A stretch of 5,016 bases of DNA from assembly GCA_015233285.1 (NCBI GenBank), contig JADFYA010000282.1, positions 1 through 5,016 on the forward strand, in the 5' to 3' direction. The notes under the pieces were generated by a model, which saw only the letters and a list, made by a program, of their open reading frames with translations, was not told where the DNA came from and did not search any database. How positions within the stretch are numbered: position 1 is the stretch's first letter; the number at the start of each line of letters is the position of its first letter. Position numbers and translations under genes: made by a program. The stretch comes from Deltaproteobacteria bacterium. Lineage in GTDB: Bacteria; Desulfobacterota; JADFXK01. Below are positions 1 to 5,016 of the stretch, piece by piece.

Positions 1-1272
1 CTCAGGAGAGGTCAGTTTTTCGTAAAGTCCGGATATCGCTTGAGAGATATTCAGCTCCCATTGCAGGGATGTATTTATTTTATTGAGTGATTCATTCGCA
101 ATGGTTAATTGAGAAGTACGTTCAGCAACCTTCCGTTCAACAGATTGATAAGCTTCCGTTAATGCTTCGCTTGCCCGATTGCGCTCGGTAATATCATGAA
201 TTATTGAATACAAAAGCATTTTTCCGGCTACTTGAATCGGGCTGGAGAAGACCTCGACATCCCTGATCTCGCTGGAAGCAAGACGATGTTTAAATATAAA
301 ATGGAGTTCTTTTTCAGATACCGCATTAGACATTTCTCGCTGAAGTTCTTCGGGGTTAAGTGTATTTATTTCACACAGTTTCTTCCCTGAAAATTCATCT
401 TTCGTGTATCCATAGAAAGTGGAAGCTGCCTCATTGGCTTCTACGATGGACCCGTCAGAGGCATCTATTATTAGTTTAATCGCCTGGTTAGTCTCAAAAA
501 CCTTACGATATCTATCCTCTCCTTCCCTAATTTTCCTGATGTGGCCCGAAATCCGCCTTCCGGCTATTATGATTCCTAAAAGGCCAACAATGAAGAATAT
601 CCCATGACCGTATAAAAGGGTTTGAATTCTAGCCTGTTGAAGGCCAACTATGGTCGTTATGGGCAAAGTGACGTTTATTCCGCCTTGAACGTCACCCACT
701 TTATAACCCTTCCCGACATGGCACTTCAAGCATGATTGCTCGGTATAGAAAGGGACCATGAGCCTGATATAAGATTCGGTTCCTATCTTTTGGATAATGC
801 TGACCTCATCCTTTCCTTTCCGAAAGGATGTTAACGCCGCCTCCTCCCAAGCGTCAGGAGCGTTATTAGGATTAAGCGGATTGGCCCCGGTAATTCGACC
901 CTTCATGTTGATATCTTTAAAATGGATGTCGAAAACCAGTCTGCTCATGTAGGCTGGATTCATTAAGGTGAGTGTTTTACCGGAGGGAAGAACTATGTCA
1001 CGGTCTGGGAGATGTGATAAATATGGATTGGGAGGCGTCTGCGGTGTGGCGTTAACATAAACGCCCCCCATAGACGTATTCCATTTCCGGTACATTCTAT
1101 TACACTGGATAATGTCACGAGCTTTTGTTTCAATGATGGTCAGGTATTCTTCTTTGGTTTGATTGATATTCCAGGCCAGCGAAGCGGCTATAGCCGCGGT
1201 CCAAAGGAAGATGAACAAGCAAACGTACTTGTTGACGCTATTATTCACCGGTGAAACAATTTCATTTTTCAT
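1..1272 (-). CDS. Membrane heme-binding PAS sensor protein (Tll0287/DUF3365-like), C-terminus beyond window
   Basis: Reading the minus strand from ATG at 1272 gives 424 residues with no stop to the window edge, so the output domain lies outside. The start is supported by GGAGG (1285-1281) eight bases upstream. Residues 16-34 form a membrane anchor and 219-238 a second one. The segment between them should be periplasmic. It matches the Tll0287-like (DUF3365) domain: an R-x-W-N then GGVYV stretch near 62-73, a PPNPYL run, NPAYM, and a heme c motif C181-L-K-C184-H185. A PAS domain follows at about 250-365, ending in HDITERNRA, then a charged helical linker (366-404). The last visible residues (about 405-424) look like the opening of a GAF domain. 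The likely role is sensing redox state or a small ligand through periplasmic heme and signalling to the cytoplasm. The effector could be a histidine kinase or a GGDEF-type enzyme, which cannot be decided here. It may be co-transcribed with the small gene upstream (189-base gap). Confidence 0.88.
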   Translation of the reverse strand, partial: MKNEIVSPVNNSVNKYVCLFIFLWTAAIAASLAWNINQTKEEYLTIIETKARDIIQCNRMYRKWNTSMGGVYVNATPQTPPNPYLSHLPDRDIVLPSGKTLTLMNPAYMSRLVFDIHFKDINMKGRITGANPLNPNNAPDAWEEAALTSFRKGKDEVSIIQKIGTESYIRLMVPFYTEQSCLKCHVGKGYKVGDVQGGINVTLPITTIVGLQQARIQTLLYGHGIFFIVGLLGIIIAGRRISGHIRKIREGEDRYRKVFETNQAIKLIIDASDGSIVEANEAASTFYGYTKDEFSGKKLCEINTLNPEELQREMSNAVSEKELHFIFKHRLASSEIRDVEVFSSPIQVAGKMLLYSIIHDITERNRASEALTEAYQSVERKVAERTSQLTIANESLNKINTSLQWELNISQAISGLYEKLTSPE

Positions 1273-1280
1273 CGGGGTGT

Positions 1281-1285
1281 CCTCC
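1281..1285 (-). promoter_or_regulatory. Ribosome binding site of the heme sensor
   Basis: A full GGAGG on the minus strand lies eight bases before the ATG at 1272. It fixes this start over the second in-frame ATG at 1265, which has no comparable site. Confidence 0.8.
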
Positions 1286-1461
1286 GGATTAAGAGTCATG
1301 GACCGTATTTAATTTTTGCTGTTCGCAGGATTGATCCGTACGTCAGGTAAATGACATTGTGAGTGACCCTCAGGTGATTCCTGGAGCCGTTTTGAAACTG
1401 GTGAGCCCACAATAGTTCTTCCGTGAGCCGCCCGTTTCACTTTGTTCCAGATAATGGGTTA

Positions 1462-1626
1462 CTATTCCAGGAAATTCATATCATTCTCCAATCCGAATAG
1501 ATCATCGTCCGGCAGGAAAATGTCTCTTTCTATCATCAACCTTTCCTTTTCTTCCTCAGCCATTTCCTCATAACTTGCCAGGAAAATGGCAAATTCAAGT
1601 GGTCCTATGTCGTCAAGGAAGCCCAT
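1462..1626 (-). CDS. Small acidic protein, 54 residues, function unknown
   Basis: The reading frame can be opened at 1650, but the strong AACGGAGGG ribosome site lies inside that longer version, five bases before ATG 1626. The real product is therefore most likely 54 residues starting MGFLDDIG. It is strongly acidic (about 17 Asp/Glu against 3 Lys/Arg). It has a hydrophobic N-terminal half (PLEFAIFLASYEEM), a charged helix (AEEEKERLMIERD) and an acidic tail with a DDD run. There is no signal peptide, cysteine or metal motif. It is probably a soluble helical protein or a partner-binding peptide. I recognise no family. It lies on the same strand as, and 189 bases upstream of, the heme sensor, behind a good promoter-like site, so it may be the first gene of that unit. 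The evidence that it is a gene is the ribosome site and the coding-like composition. Homologs are untested. Confidence 0.6.
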   Translation of the reverse strand: MGFLDDIGPLEFAIFLASYEEMAEEEKERLMIERDIFLPDDDLFGLENDMNFLE

Positions 1627-1631
1627 AATTC

Positions 1632-1636
1632 CCTCC
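1632..1636 (-). promoter_or_regulatory. Ribosome binding site deciding the small-protein start
   Basis: GGAGG, within AACGGAGGG, lies five bases before ATG 1626 on the minus strand. Because it falls inside the frame opened at 1650, it argues for the shorter 54-residue protein. Confidence 0.65.
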
Positions 1637-1661
1637 GTTAGGAGAATCATATCGCTATCCG

Positions 1662-1682
1662 TTTGATAATTCAGTAATCAAA
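1662..1682. repeat. Short inverted repeat upstream of the small gene
   Basis: TTTGAT (1662-1667) and ATCAAA (1677-1682) form a perfect six-base inverted repeat with a nine-base spacer. It lies about 36 bases upstream of the small gene's start and downstream of the predicted promoter. It could be an operator half-site pair or a leader hairpin, but at this length it may be chance in AT-rich DNA. Confidence 0.25.
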
Positions 1683-1752
1683 TCAGGAATGAGGGAAAGC
1701 CTGATAATGCATCAAGGCCCCTTTGACGTGGGAATATTTTTTTACCCAATCT

Positions 1753-1781
1753 ATCATACATGATTTATAGGGTTAAATCAA
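1753..1781 (-). promoter_or_regulatory. Sigma70-like promoter for the small gene and heme sensor
   Basis: On the minus strand TTGATT (1781-1776, four of six to TTGACA) and TATGAT (1758-1753, five of six to TATAAT) are separated by exactly 17 bases. Transcription would start near 1746, leaving a leader of about 120 bases before ATG 1626. The -10 box is part of a small inverted repeat, ATCAT-GT-ATGAT (1753-1764), which could bind a regulator. This is a prediction from consensus only. Confidence 0.45.
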
Positions 1782-1805
1782 TCGAATTAGGTAGGACTGA
1801 AGTAT

Positions 1806-1840
1806 AATAGCCGTCCACCGAAAATCAGCAAACGGCTATT
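1806..1840. repeat. Nine-base perfect inverted repeat (stem-loop)
   Basis: AATAGCCGT (1806-1814) and ACGGCTATT (1832-1840) are perfect reverse complements separated by 17 bases. No T-run follows on either strand, so a standard intrinsic terminator is unlikely. It could be the end of a decayed element, a protein-binding site, or a hairpin marking the border between the AT-rich sensor unit and the GC-richer region to its right. Confidence 0.4.
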
Positions 1841-1853
1841 CCCCTTGGTGTGA

Positions 1854-1973
1854 ATTCGCCAGGCTACTTATGGATTGGGCCGGATCGTCAAATCATGGCT
1901 GGATAACTGGAAATCCGACACACCGCTGGGCCGGCGTCCCGGTTTCTATGGTTTGCGTGAGTTCGGTTGGTAG
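1854..1973 (+). pseudogene. Possible C-terminal remnant of an unidentified protein
   Basis: Between TGA (1851-1853) and TAG (1971-1973) an open stretch of 39 codons has coding-like codon choice and a protein-like sequence rich in Trp, Gly and Arg. Examples are RIVKSWLDNWKSD and then GRRPGFYGLREFGW at the end. It has no start codon with a ribosome site, and the frame is closed upstream. It is therefore at best the tail of a truncated gene. A double hairpin resembling group II intron domains V-VI begins 13 bases after the stop, which would fit the end of an intron-encoded reverse transcriptase. However, I cannot identify a maturase motif in these 39 residues. Chance is a real alternative. Confidence 0.25.
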
Positions 1974-2435
1974 GTGAAATCTCAAGAGCCGCAATTAGGG
2001 GACATGCGGTTCGACCGGTCGTCTGGTCTATAGTCCTGGGTATGACCTATGAGGCCTACTGGCAAGAAGCCCCGGCCTGTTATATCGGCCAAAGTTCCCA
2101 CCCGGTGTGGTTTGGCCCCAGAGTCGGCGTCGGTCTACCGCCGGGTTATGCCGGGACGGACATTATTAGGAGATTGGATTTATCCGATGCCCGGCCAGGT
2201 CTGGATAAGCTGTTCGATCAGCGCCAGCCGGATCCGGTCAAGGCCGGGCCGCTGTTGGATAATCCGGAGATAGTGGATCTGACCAATTGATGACATCGGT
2301 TCGGCCTGGAGGGTAAATCGAGCCACAGGGGAATTCCGGAGACGCGTCTTGAAAATGTTTCCTCAACCACCGCTCGCAAAGCCAAATCTACGGCGACTTC
2401 AGCCCCCCAACTCTAAAGCCAGGTAACTGGTCAAG
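1974..2435. other. Region without a recognisable gene, probably decayed
   Basis: Apart from the double hairpin at 1986-2047, this stretch contains nothing I can name. A plus-strand frame is open from TTG 1967 to TGA 2290 (107 codons; internal ATG at 2042). It has fairly protein-like content (for example GPRVGVGLPPGYAG and LDLSDARPGLDKLF) but no ribosome site. It overlaps the hairpins and recalls no family. A second, overlapping plus-strand frame (2049-2273) and a 38-codon minus-strand frame starting with ATG near 2291 are also open, so open frames are not informative here. From 2291 to 2435 I see no gene and no terminator with a T-run. Confidence 0.4.
1986..2047 (+). other. Tandem hairpins resembling group II intron domains V and VI (degenerate)
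   Basis: GAGCCGCA (1986-1993) pairs over all eight bases with TGCGGTTC (2005-2012, one G-U pair). These stem halves have the GAGCCG...CGGTTC form typical of group II intron domain V, including the AGC triad. The interior is only 11 bases, against about 18 in an ordinary 34-base domain V, so the upper stem and tetraloop are missing or decayed. Four bases later GGTCGT (2017-2022) pairs with ATGACC (2042-2047), with a possible bulged A at 2042 and a sequence ending in TAT shortly after, as expected for domain VI and a 3' splice end. No 5' end or reverse transcriptase is in view. If real, this is a dead intron end. It could also be an unrelated pair of hairpins. Confidence 0.28.
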
Positions 2436-3437
2436 TTAAGGTTGATTAGAAGCCGCCCGAAACCCAATCCCATTTACCCAGTCGTAAGGCCCGTAGTAGG
2501 ATCGAGCCGCGCACCTTAGTTGACCGGGCCCGCTATTCCAACAGCCTCCTCGGACAACTTTGTATTCCCCAGACTCCGGTCCTCGCCCATCGCCCGGCTG
2601 GGCCATAGCTCGCCCATACCAGGCGCGGTCGTACCAATCCCAGACCCATTGATGCACATTCCCGGACATGTCATAAAGGCCATAGCCATTAATCATATCT
2701 GGACCTACCGGAGTCTGACGCCCATTGTAATACCCCACCGGAGTGGTGTAAGGCGTCCGTCCCTGACGGTACCGGTGTTCGCTGTCGGAATAATTGGCTT
2801 TACCGCCGTCGATATGGTCGATGAATCTACCCCCCCGGCTGACCCATGGGTAATGGTGGCCATCCCGTCCCCCTCGAGCCGCTTTTTCCCACTCCGTCTC
2901 AGTCGGCAAGCGATAACCATTGGCTTCCCATCTGACCATATCTTTGGTCGGCGTGGCCAGACCCGACCGGTAGACACTGGTCCGGCCTGTATCTGTACAG
3001 TAAACCGGCGCCCGACCTTCCTTTTCCGATCTGGCATTGAGCCATTTAATCACGTCGCACCAGGTCACCGACTGAACCGGGTGTTCATCGGATCCGGCGG
3101 CTCCTGAGTCATCGAACTGGTAGCCATTGTTTTTAGCCCACTGGTAAACTTCTTTCCATAGTTTACCACAGACCAAATACTTATCTATATAAAAATCGCT
3201 CACATAAACCCTGCGCAGTGGAAGTTCGTCGTCATTGCCCTCTTTATAGGGGTCGCCCATATGGAACTCTCCCGATGGAATCAGGATCATCTCGGACAGA
3301 GCCGGGTCAATGCGCCCTGGAGCCGCCGGAACAACCTTAGGGGTCGAGCCGGTGGTACAGGCGGCCGTCAGAACCAGGAACAGACCCATCATCAGACAAG
3401 CGGAGACGACATGGCGATTAAGAGGCGTCGATCCCAT
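2436..3437 (-). CDS. SUMF1-fold (formylglycine-generating-enzyme family) lipoprotein, catalytic cysteine pair absent
   Basis: The protein has 333 residues from ATG 3437, with GGAGG (3449-3445) seven bases upstream. Residues 1-27 are a lipoprotein signal (hydrophobic 13-26, LTAAC lipobox), predicting a lipid-anchored envelope protein from Cys27. Residues 47-331 are one full FGE-sulfatase (SUMF1) domain: MILIPSGEFHMG (50-61), HPVQSVTW (119-126), WLNARSEKEG (132-141), YRLPTETEWEKAARGG (175-190), GNVHQWVWDWY (259-269), VVRGGCWN (294-301) and a final GFRAA. In true aerobic FGE the stretch after RGGS carries two cysteines five residues apart. Here it reads RGGCWNSGPGQLRCAAR: Ser302 replaces the first, and the second falls in a shortened loop. 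Formylglycine synthesis by the cysteine mechanism is therefore unlikely, and a binding or structural role as in other non-catalytic family members is more probable. No sulfatase lies nearby. The gene is monocistronic here and is divergent from the KaiC relic. Confidence 0.9.
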   Translation of the reverse strand: MGSTPLNRHVVSACLMMGLFLVLTAACTTGSTPKVVPAAPGRIDPALSEMILIPSGEFHMGDPYKEGNDDELPLRRVYVSDFYIDKYLVCGKLWKEVYQWAKNNGYQFDDSGAAGSDEHPVQSVTWCDVIKWLNARSEKEGRAPVYCTDTGRTSVYRSGLATPTKDMVRWEANGYRLPTETEWEKAARGGRDGHHYPWVSRGGRFIDHIDGGKANYSDSEHRYRQGRTPYTTPVGYYNGRQTPVGPDMINGYGLYDMSGNVHQWVWDWYDRAWYGRAMAQPGDGRGPESGEYKVVRGGCWNSGPGQLRCAARSYYGPYDWVNGIGFRAASNQP

Positions 3438-3444
3438 AATTAAC

Positions 3445-3449
3445 CCTCC
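3445..3449 (-). promoter_or_regulatory. Ribosome binding site of the SUMF1-fold lipoprotein
   Basis: GGAGG (within AGGAGGG) lies seven bases before ATG 3437 on the minus strand and supports that start. It is only about 15-20 bases from the point where KaiC homology begins on the other strand. Any promoter for this gene must therefore lie inside the KaiC relic DNA. I found no convincing -35/-10 pair there. Confidence 0.75.
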
Positions 3450-3463
3450 TATGATAAGGTAAG

Positions 3464-4099
3464 TCTTTGAACAAATTGATCGAAGAAAAAAAGATCGCGC
3501 TCAACTACGTTCATATCGATCCGAACGAAATCAACGAGGTAGGTGATTACGATCTCGCAGGTTTATTCATCAGATTAGACCGGGCCATAAAATCCATCGG
3601 AGCTAAACGGATTCTTTGAGACACTTGAGAAACCATATTCAGCGGGTTCAGAAACATGACCCTGCTGCGGGCTGAATTCCGCCGTCTCTTTCGCTGGCTC
3701 AAGGATATAGGCGTCTCGGCCATCATCATCACCGAACTGGGTGACCAGACCATGACCCGCCCCAATATGGAGCAATATGTTTCCGACTACATGATCATCT
3801 TGGATCAAAGAATCAAAGAGACCATTCTGAAACACCGGCGGGAGATGGAGGCCAGGAAAAGGGAGTTTGAAAGAAAACGCCACATCATGGAACCTCAAAT
3901 AGAAATATTACGCGCCCAGTTAGCCGGTGAAAGCGACGAATTGGAATACTTAACCCGAAATTTCAATGAACTGGCTGGGAGTAATCAGATAATCGCCGTC
4001 CCCACTTTGATCAGCAAACTTCCGGGATCCGTGCGCCGCCTGATCGGTGACTTTTCCAAGACCGACCTTGCTTTGGCGGGGCTTGGCCTGAAACCCTAG
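3464..4099 (+). pseudogene. KaiC-family ATPase remnant (truncated, two in-frame TGA stops, second domain lost)
   Basis: A single plus-strand frame from after TAA 3455-3457 reads a KaiC-type first ATPase domain from its middle: KLIEEKKIALNYVHIDPNE, YDLAGLFIRL, then AIKSIGAKRIL. Next come TGA (3617), Asp-Thr, TGA (3626) and ETIFSGF. The frame continues with LLRAEFRRLFRWLKDIGV, TELGDQTMTR and EQYVSDYMIILDQRI. The two TGA codons sit where family members have hydrophobic residues around the Walker B Asp. Everything N-terminal, including the P-loop and the catalytic glutamates, is missing. After LDQRIKETI the sequence jumps to a charged helix (EARKREFERKRH, IEILRAQLAGESDEL). This resembles the tail that follows the second KaiC domain in some proteobacterial homologs, so that whole domain appears deleted. 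An ATG at 3656 opens a 147-codon stretch to TAG 4099, but it has no ribosome site. No ATPase function is possible; translation of the helical tail cannot be excluded. Confidence 0.82.
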
Positions 4100-4138
4100 A
4101 CCGGAAACCGGGCCGCCTGGGGCTTGGCCGTCCGGGTC
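4099..4138. terminator. GC-rich hairpin between converging genes, possible bidirectional terminator
   Basis: GACCGGA (4099-4105) pairs with TCCGGGTC (4131-4138) over seven base pairs with one bulged G. Inside it, GGCC (4111-4114) can pair with GGCC (4126-4129). The element fills the 40-base gap between the KaiC relic stop and the holA stop at 4140, the expected place for a shared terminator. Neither side is followed by a clear T-run, so intrinsic termination would be weak. It may instead block transcript decay. Confidence 0.4.
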
Positions 4139-4139
4139 A

Positions 4140-5016
4140 TCAGCCGGGCCGACACAAGTCGATGGCCAGTTTTTCTAAAACCATGGTCGGGTTGGGCGGG
4201 CTGCCCTTCAGTTCCAGATCTGCTTCTAGAAGCAATTCCAAGGCCCGAAACAACTCGGTCAGGGTGAATTTCCTGGCCCTTTGCAAGAGCAGAAACATGG
4301 GATAGGGCCCCATGGTATTAAACGAGTTCTCTTCTTCCGAGCCTTTCTTGACCGCCAACCGGTTATAAACATCCTTTTGAAATGTCTGATAATTAATTCC
4401 GGGTGGGACCATCCCGGCCTTATCTATGACGTCGCGGGCCAAGATAAGTCGCCGCACCTGGCTGATCAAAGCCGCCAGCACTTGCAGGGTGTGCAGGCCC
4501 TGGTCCAGCATGGCCTCGATCAATCTCAAGGCCTTAGACGCGTCCTTCATGGTTACCGCCTCTTGAAGTTCATATAGGGCGTTTTCCTTTGATTTGACCG
4601 CAGTCCTTTGCACATCCTCCAAGGTAATCTTGGCCCGTTTACCCACATACCCGACCACCTTGTCCAGTTCTGCCGACAACGCCCTGAGATTGAACCCGGT
4701 CAGGCTGACCAGATGGGCTTTGGCCCGCGGCTCCATGGTCTTGCCCGACTTGGCCAGAGCCGCGTCCACCTGGTCCATGAGCATCCTGTTCTCGGCGTCC
4801 TGGCGATCTCTAGTCGACTTGCCGGCGTCTAGAGCGAATTCAATAATCGTCCCGACCTGCTCGATGGCCTTGTACAGCCCGGTTCGTTTATCCACCGTAT
4901 CTGTCGAGATGACTAATATGTTCTTGTTCGGCCAACCAGCCTTGACGGCCGCTTCCAATTCCTTGGCGTCGGACCCGGTGATGGTTAAACGACGCTCCAC
5001 ACAATGGGCGATAACC
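4140..5016 (-). CDS. holA: DNA polymerase III delta subunit (clamp-loader), N-terminus beyond window
   Basis: The minus-strand frame is open from the right edge to TGA at 4142-4140, giving about 291 visible residues. A GTG at 5000 opens the frame inside the window, but the frame continues upstream without a stop (VIAHC before it). The true start is therefore outside, and roughly 70-80 residues are missing if the family length of about 330-350 holds. Delta is the subunit of the clamp-loader complex that opens the sliding clamp ring on DNA. Supporting family segments, numbered from the GTG, are the strand NILVIST plus DKRTGLYKAIEQVG (about 28-51), a helical middle region (LTGFNLRALSAELDKVVGYVG), ITLEDVQ, and a C-terminal collar domain. 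The collar contains ALYELQEAVTMKDASKAL, LQVLAALISQVRRLILARDVI and, near the end, ELFRALELLLEADLELKGS followed by LEKLAIDLCR. The gene converges on the KaiC relic. Confidence 0.88.
   Translation of the reverse strand, partial: VIAHCVERRLTITGSDAKELEAAVKAGWPNKNILVISTDTVDKRTGLYKAIEQVGTIIEFALDAGKSTRDRQDAENRMLMDQVDAALAKSGKTMEPRAKAHLVSLTGFNLRALSAELDKVVGYVGKRAKITLEDVQRTAVKSKENALYELQEAVTMKDASKALRLIEAMLDQGLHTLQVLAALISQVRRLILARDVIDKAGMVPPGINYQTFQKDVYNRLAVKKGSEEENSFNTMGPYPMFLLLQRARKFTLTELFRALELLLEADLELKGSPPNPTMVLEKLAIDLCRPG

Noticed and set aside
1312..1461. Minus-strand frame continuing after the small protein's TAG TAA, with a possible GTG start near 1442 and a CHLPD stretch.
   Set aside because: It would need read-through of two stops or a GTG with no good ribosome site. 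The heme-like look rests on QCH without the first cysteine of a CxxCH motif. Only about 43 codons.
1803..1808. Perfect TATAAT on the plus strand as a promoter for the 1854-2290 region.
   Set aside because: No acceptable -35 box at 16-18 bases upstream, and no convincing gene downstream.
1967..2290. 107-codon plus-strand frame from a TTG start.
   Set aside because: No ribosome site, unfavourable start, overlap with the double hairpin, competing open frames on both strands and no family resemblance. Kept only as part of the region description.
2419..2430. CCAG-GTAA-CTGG hairpin just after the lipoprotein gene's stop, as its terminator.
   Set aside because: Only a four-base-pair stem (five with a G-U) and no T-run. 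Too weak to call.
2520..3107. 195-codon plus-strand open frame opposite the SUMF1-fold gene.
   Set aside because: It is the antisense shadow of a clearly recognisable protein and has no independent family features.
3617..3628. The two TGA codons as recoded (selenocysteine or tryptophan) codons.
   Set aside because: KaiC relatives have hydrophobic residues there, not Cys or Trp. No selenocysteine insertion hairpin was recognised, and the gene has other lesions. Ordinary pseudogene stops explain it.
3547..3898. Minus-strand open frames opposite the KaiC remnant.
   Set aside because: The plus strand carries unmistakable KaiC similarity. These frames are shadows.

Overview
The window looks like a chromosomal stretch from an anaerobic or microaerophilic Gram-negative bacterium. 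Desulfobacterota (the former Deltaproteobacteria) is my best guess. This is an inference from a periplasmic c-type-heme (Tll0287/DUF3365-like) sensor, a KaiC-type ATPase relic with an alpha-helical charged tail, a SUMF1-fold lipoprotein and a HolA of the kind seen in that phylum. No rRNA, tRNA or CRISPR is visible.

Layout. (1) Positions 1-1626, minus strand: a membrane heme-binding PAS sensor that runs off the left edge, preceded by a very acidic 54-residue small protein. Both have strong GGAGG ribosome binding sites, and a good sigma70-like promoter lies upstream (1753-1781). They may form one transcription unit. This part is visibly more AT-rich than the right half. (2) Positions 1627-2435 contain no convincing intact gene. 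This region holds the promoter, two short inverted repeats, a stop-terminated 39-codon coding-like tail and, right behind it, two tandem hairpins whose arrangement recalls group II intron domains V and VI. It looks like a decayed region. (3) Positions 2436-3437, minus: a complete lipoprotein with a formylglycine-generating-enzyme (SUMF1) fold but without the enzyme's cysteine pair. (4) Positions 3464-4099, plus: the remains of a KaiC-family gene. Its N-terminal P-loop part is gone, two in-frame TGA codons interrupt the Walker B strand, and the second ATPase domain has been lost, so that the end of the first domain runs straight into a charged helical tail. (5) Positions 4140-5016, minus: the C-terminal part of holA (DNA polymerase III delta subunit), running off the right edge. 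A strong GC-rich hairpin separates it from the converging KaiC relic.

The genes do not form a single pathway. holA is housekeeping and the sensor unit is a stand-alone signalling module. The middle of the window is a scar zone where a KaiC-type regulator was lost next to the lipoprotein gene, whose ribosome binding site lies within 20 bp of the point where KaiC homology stops. I see no convincing new multi-gene system. The most notable items are the KaiC relic, the intron-like double hairpin, the cysteine-pair-less SUMF1 lipoprotein and the small acidic protein ahead of the heme sensor.
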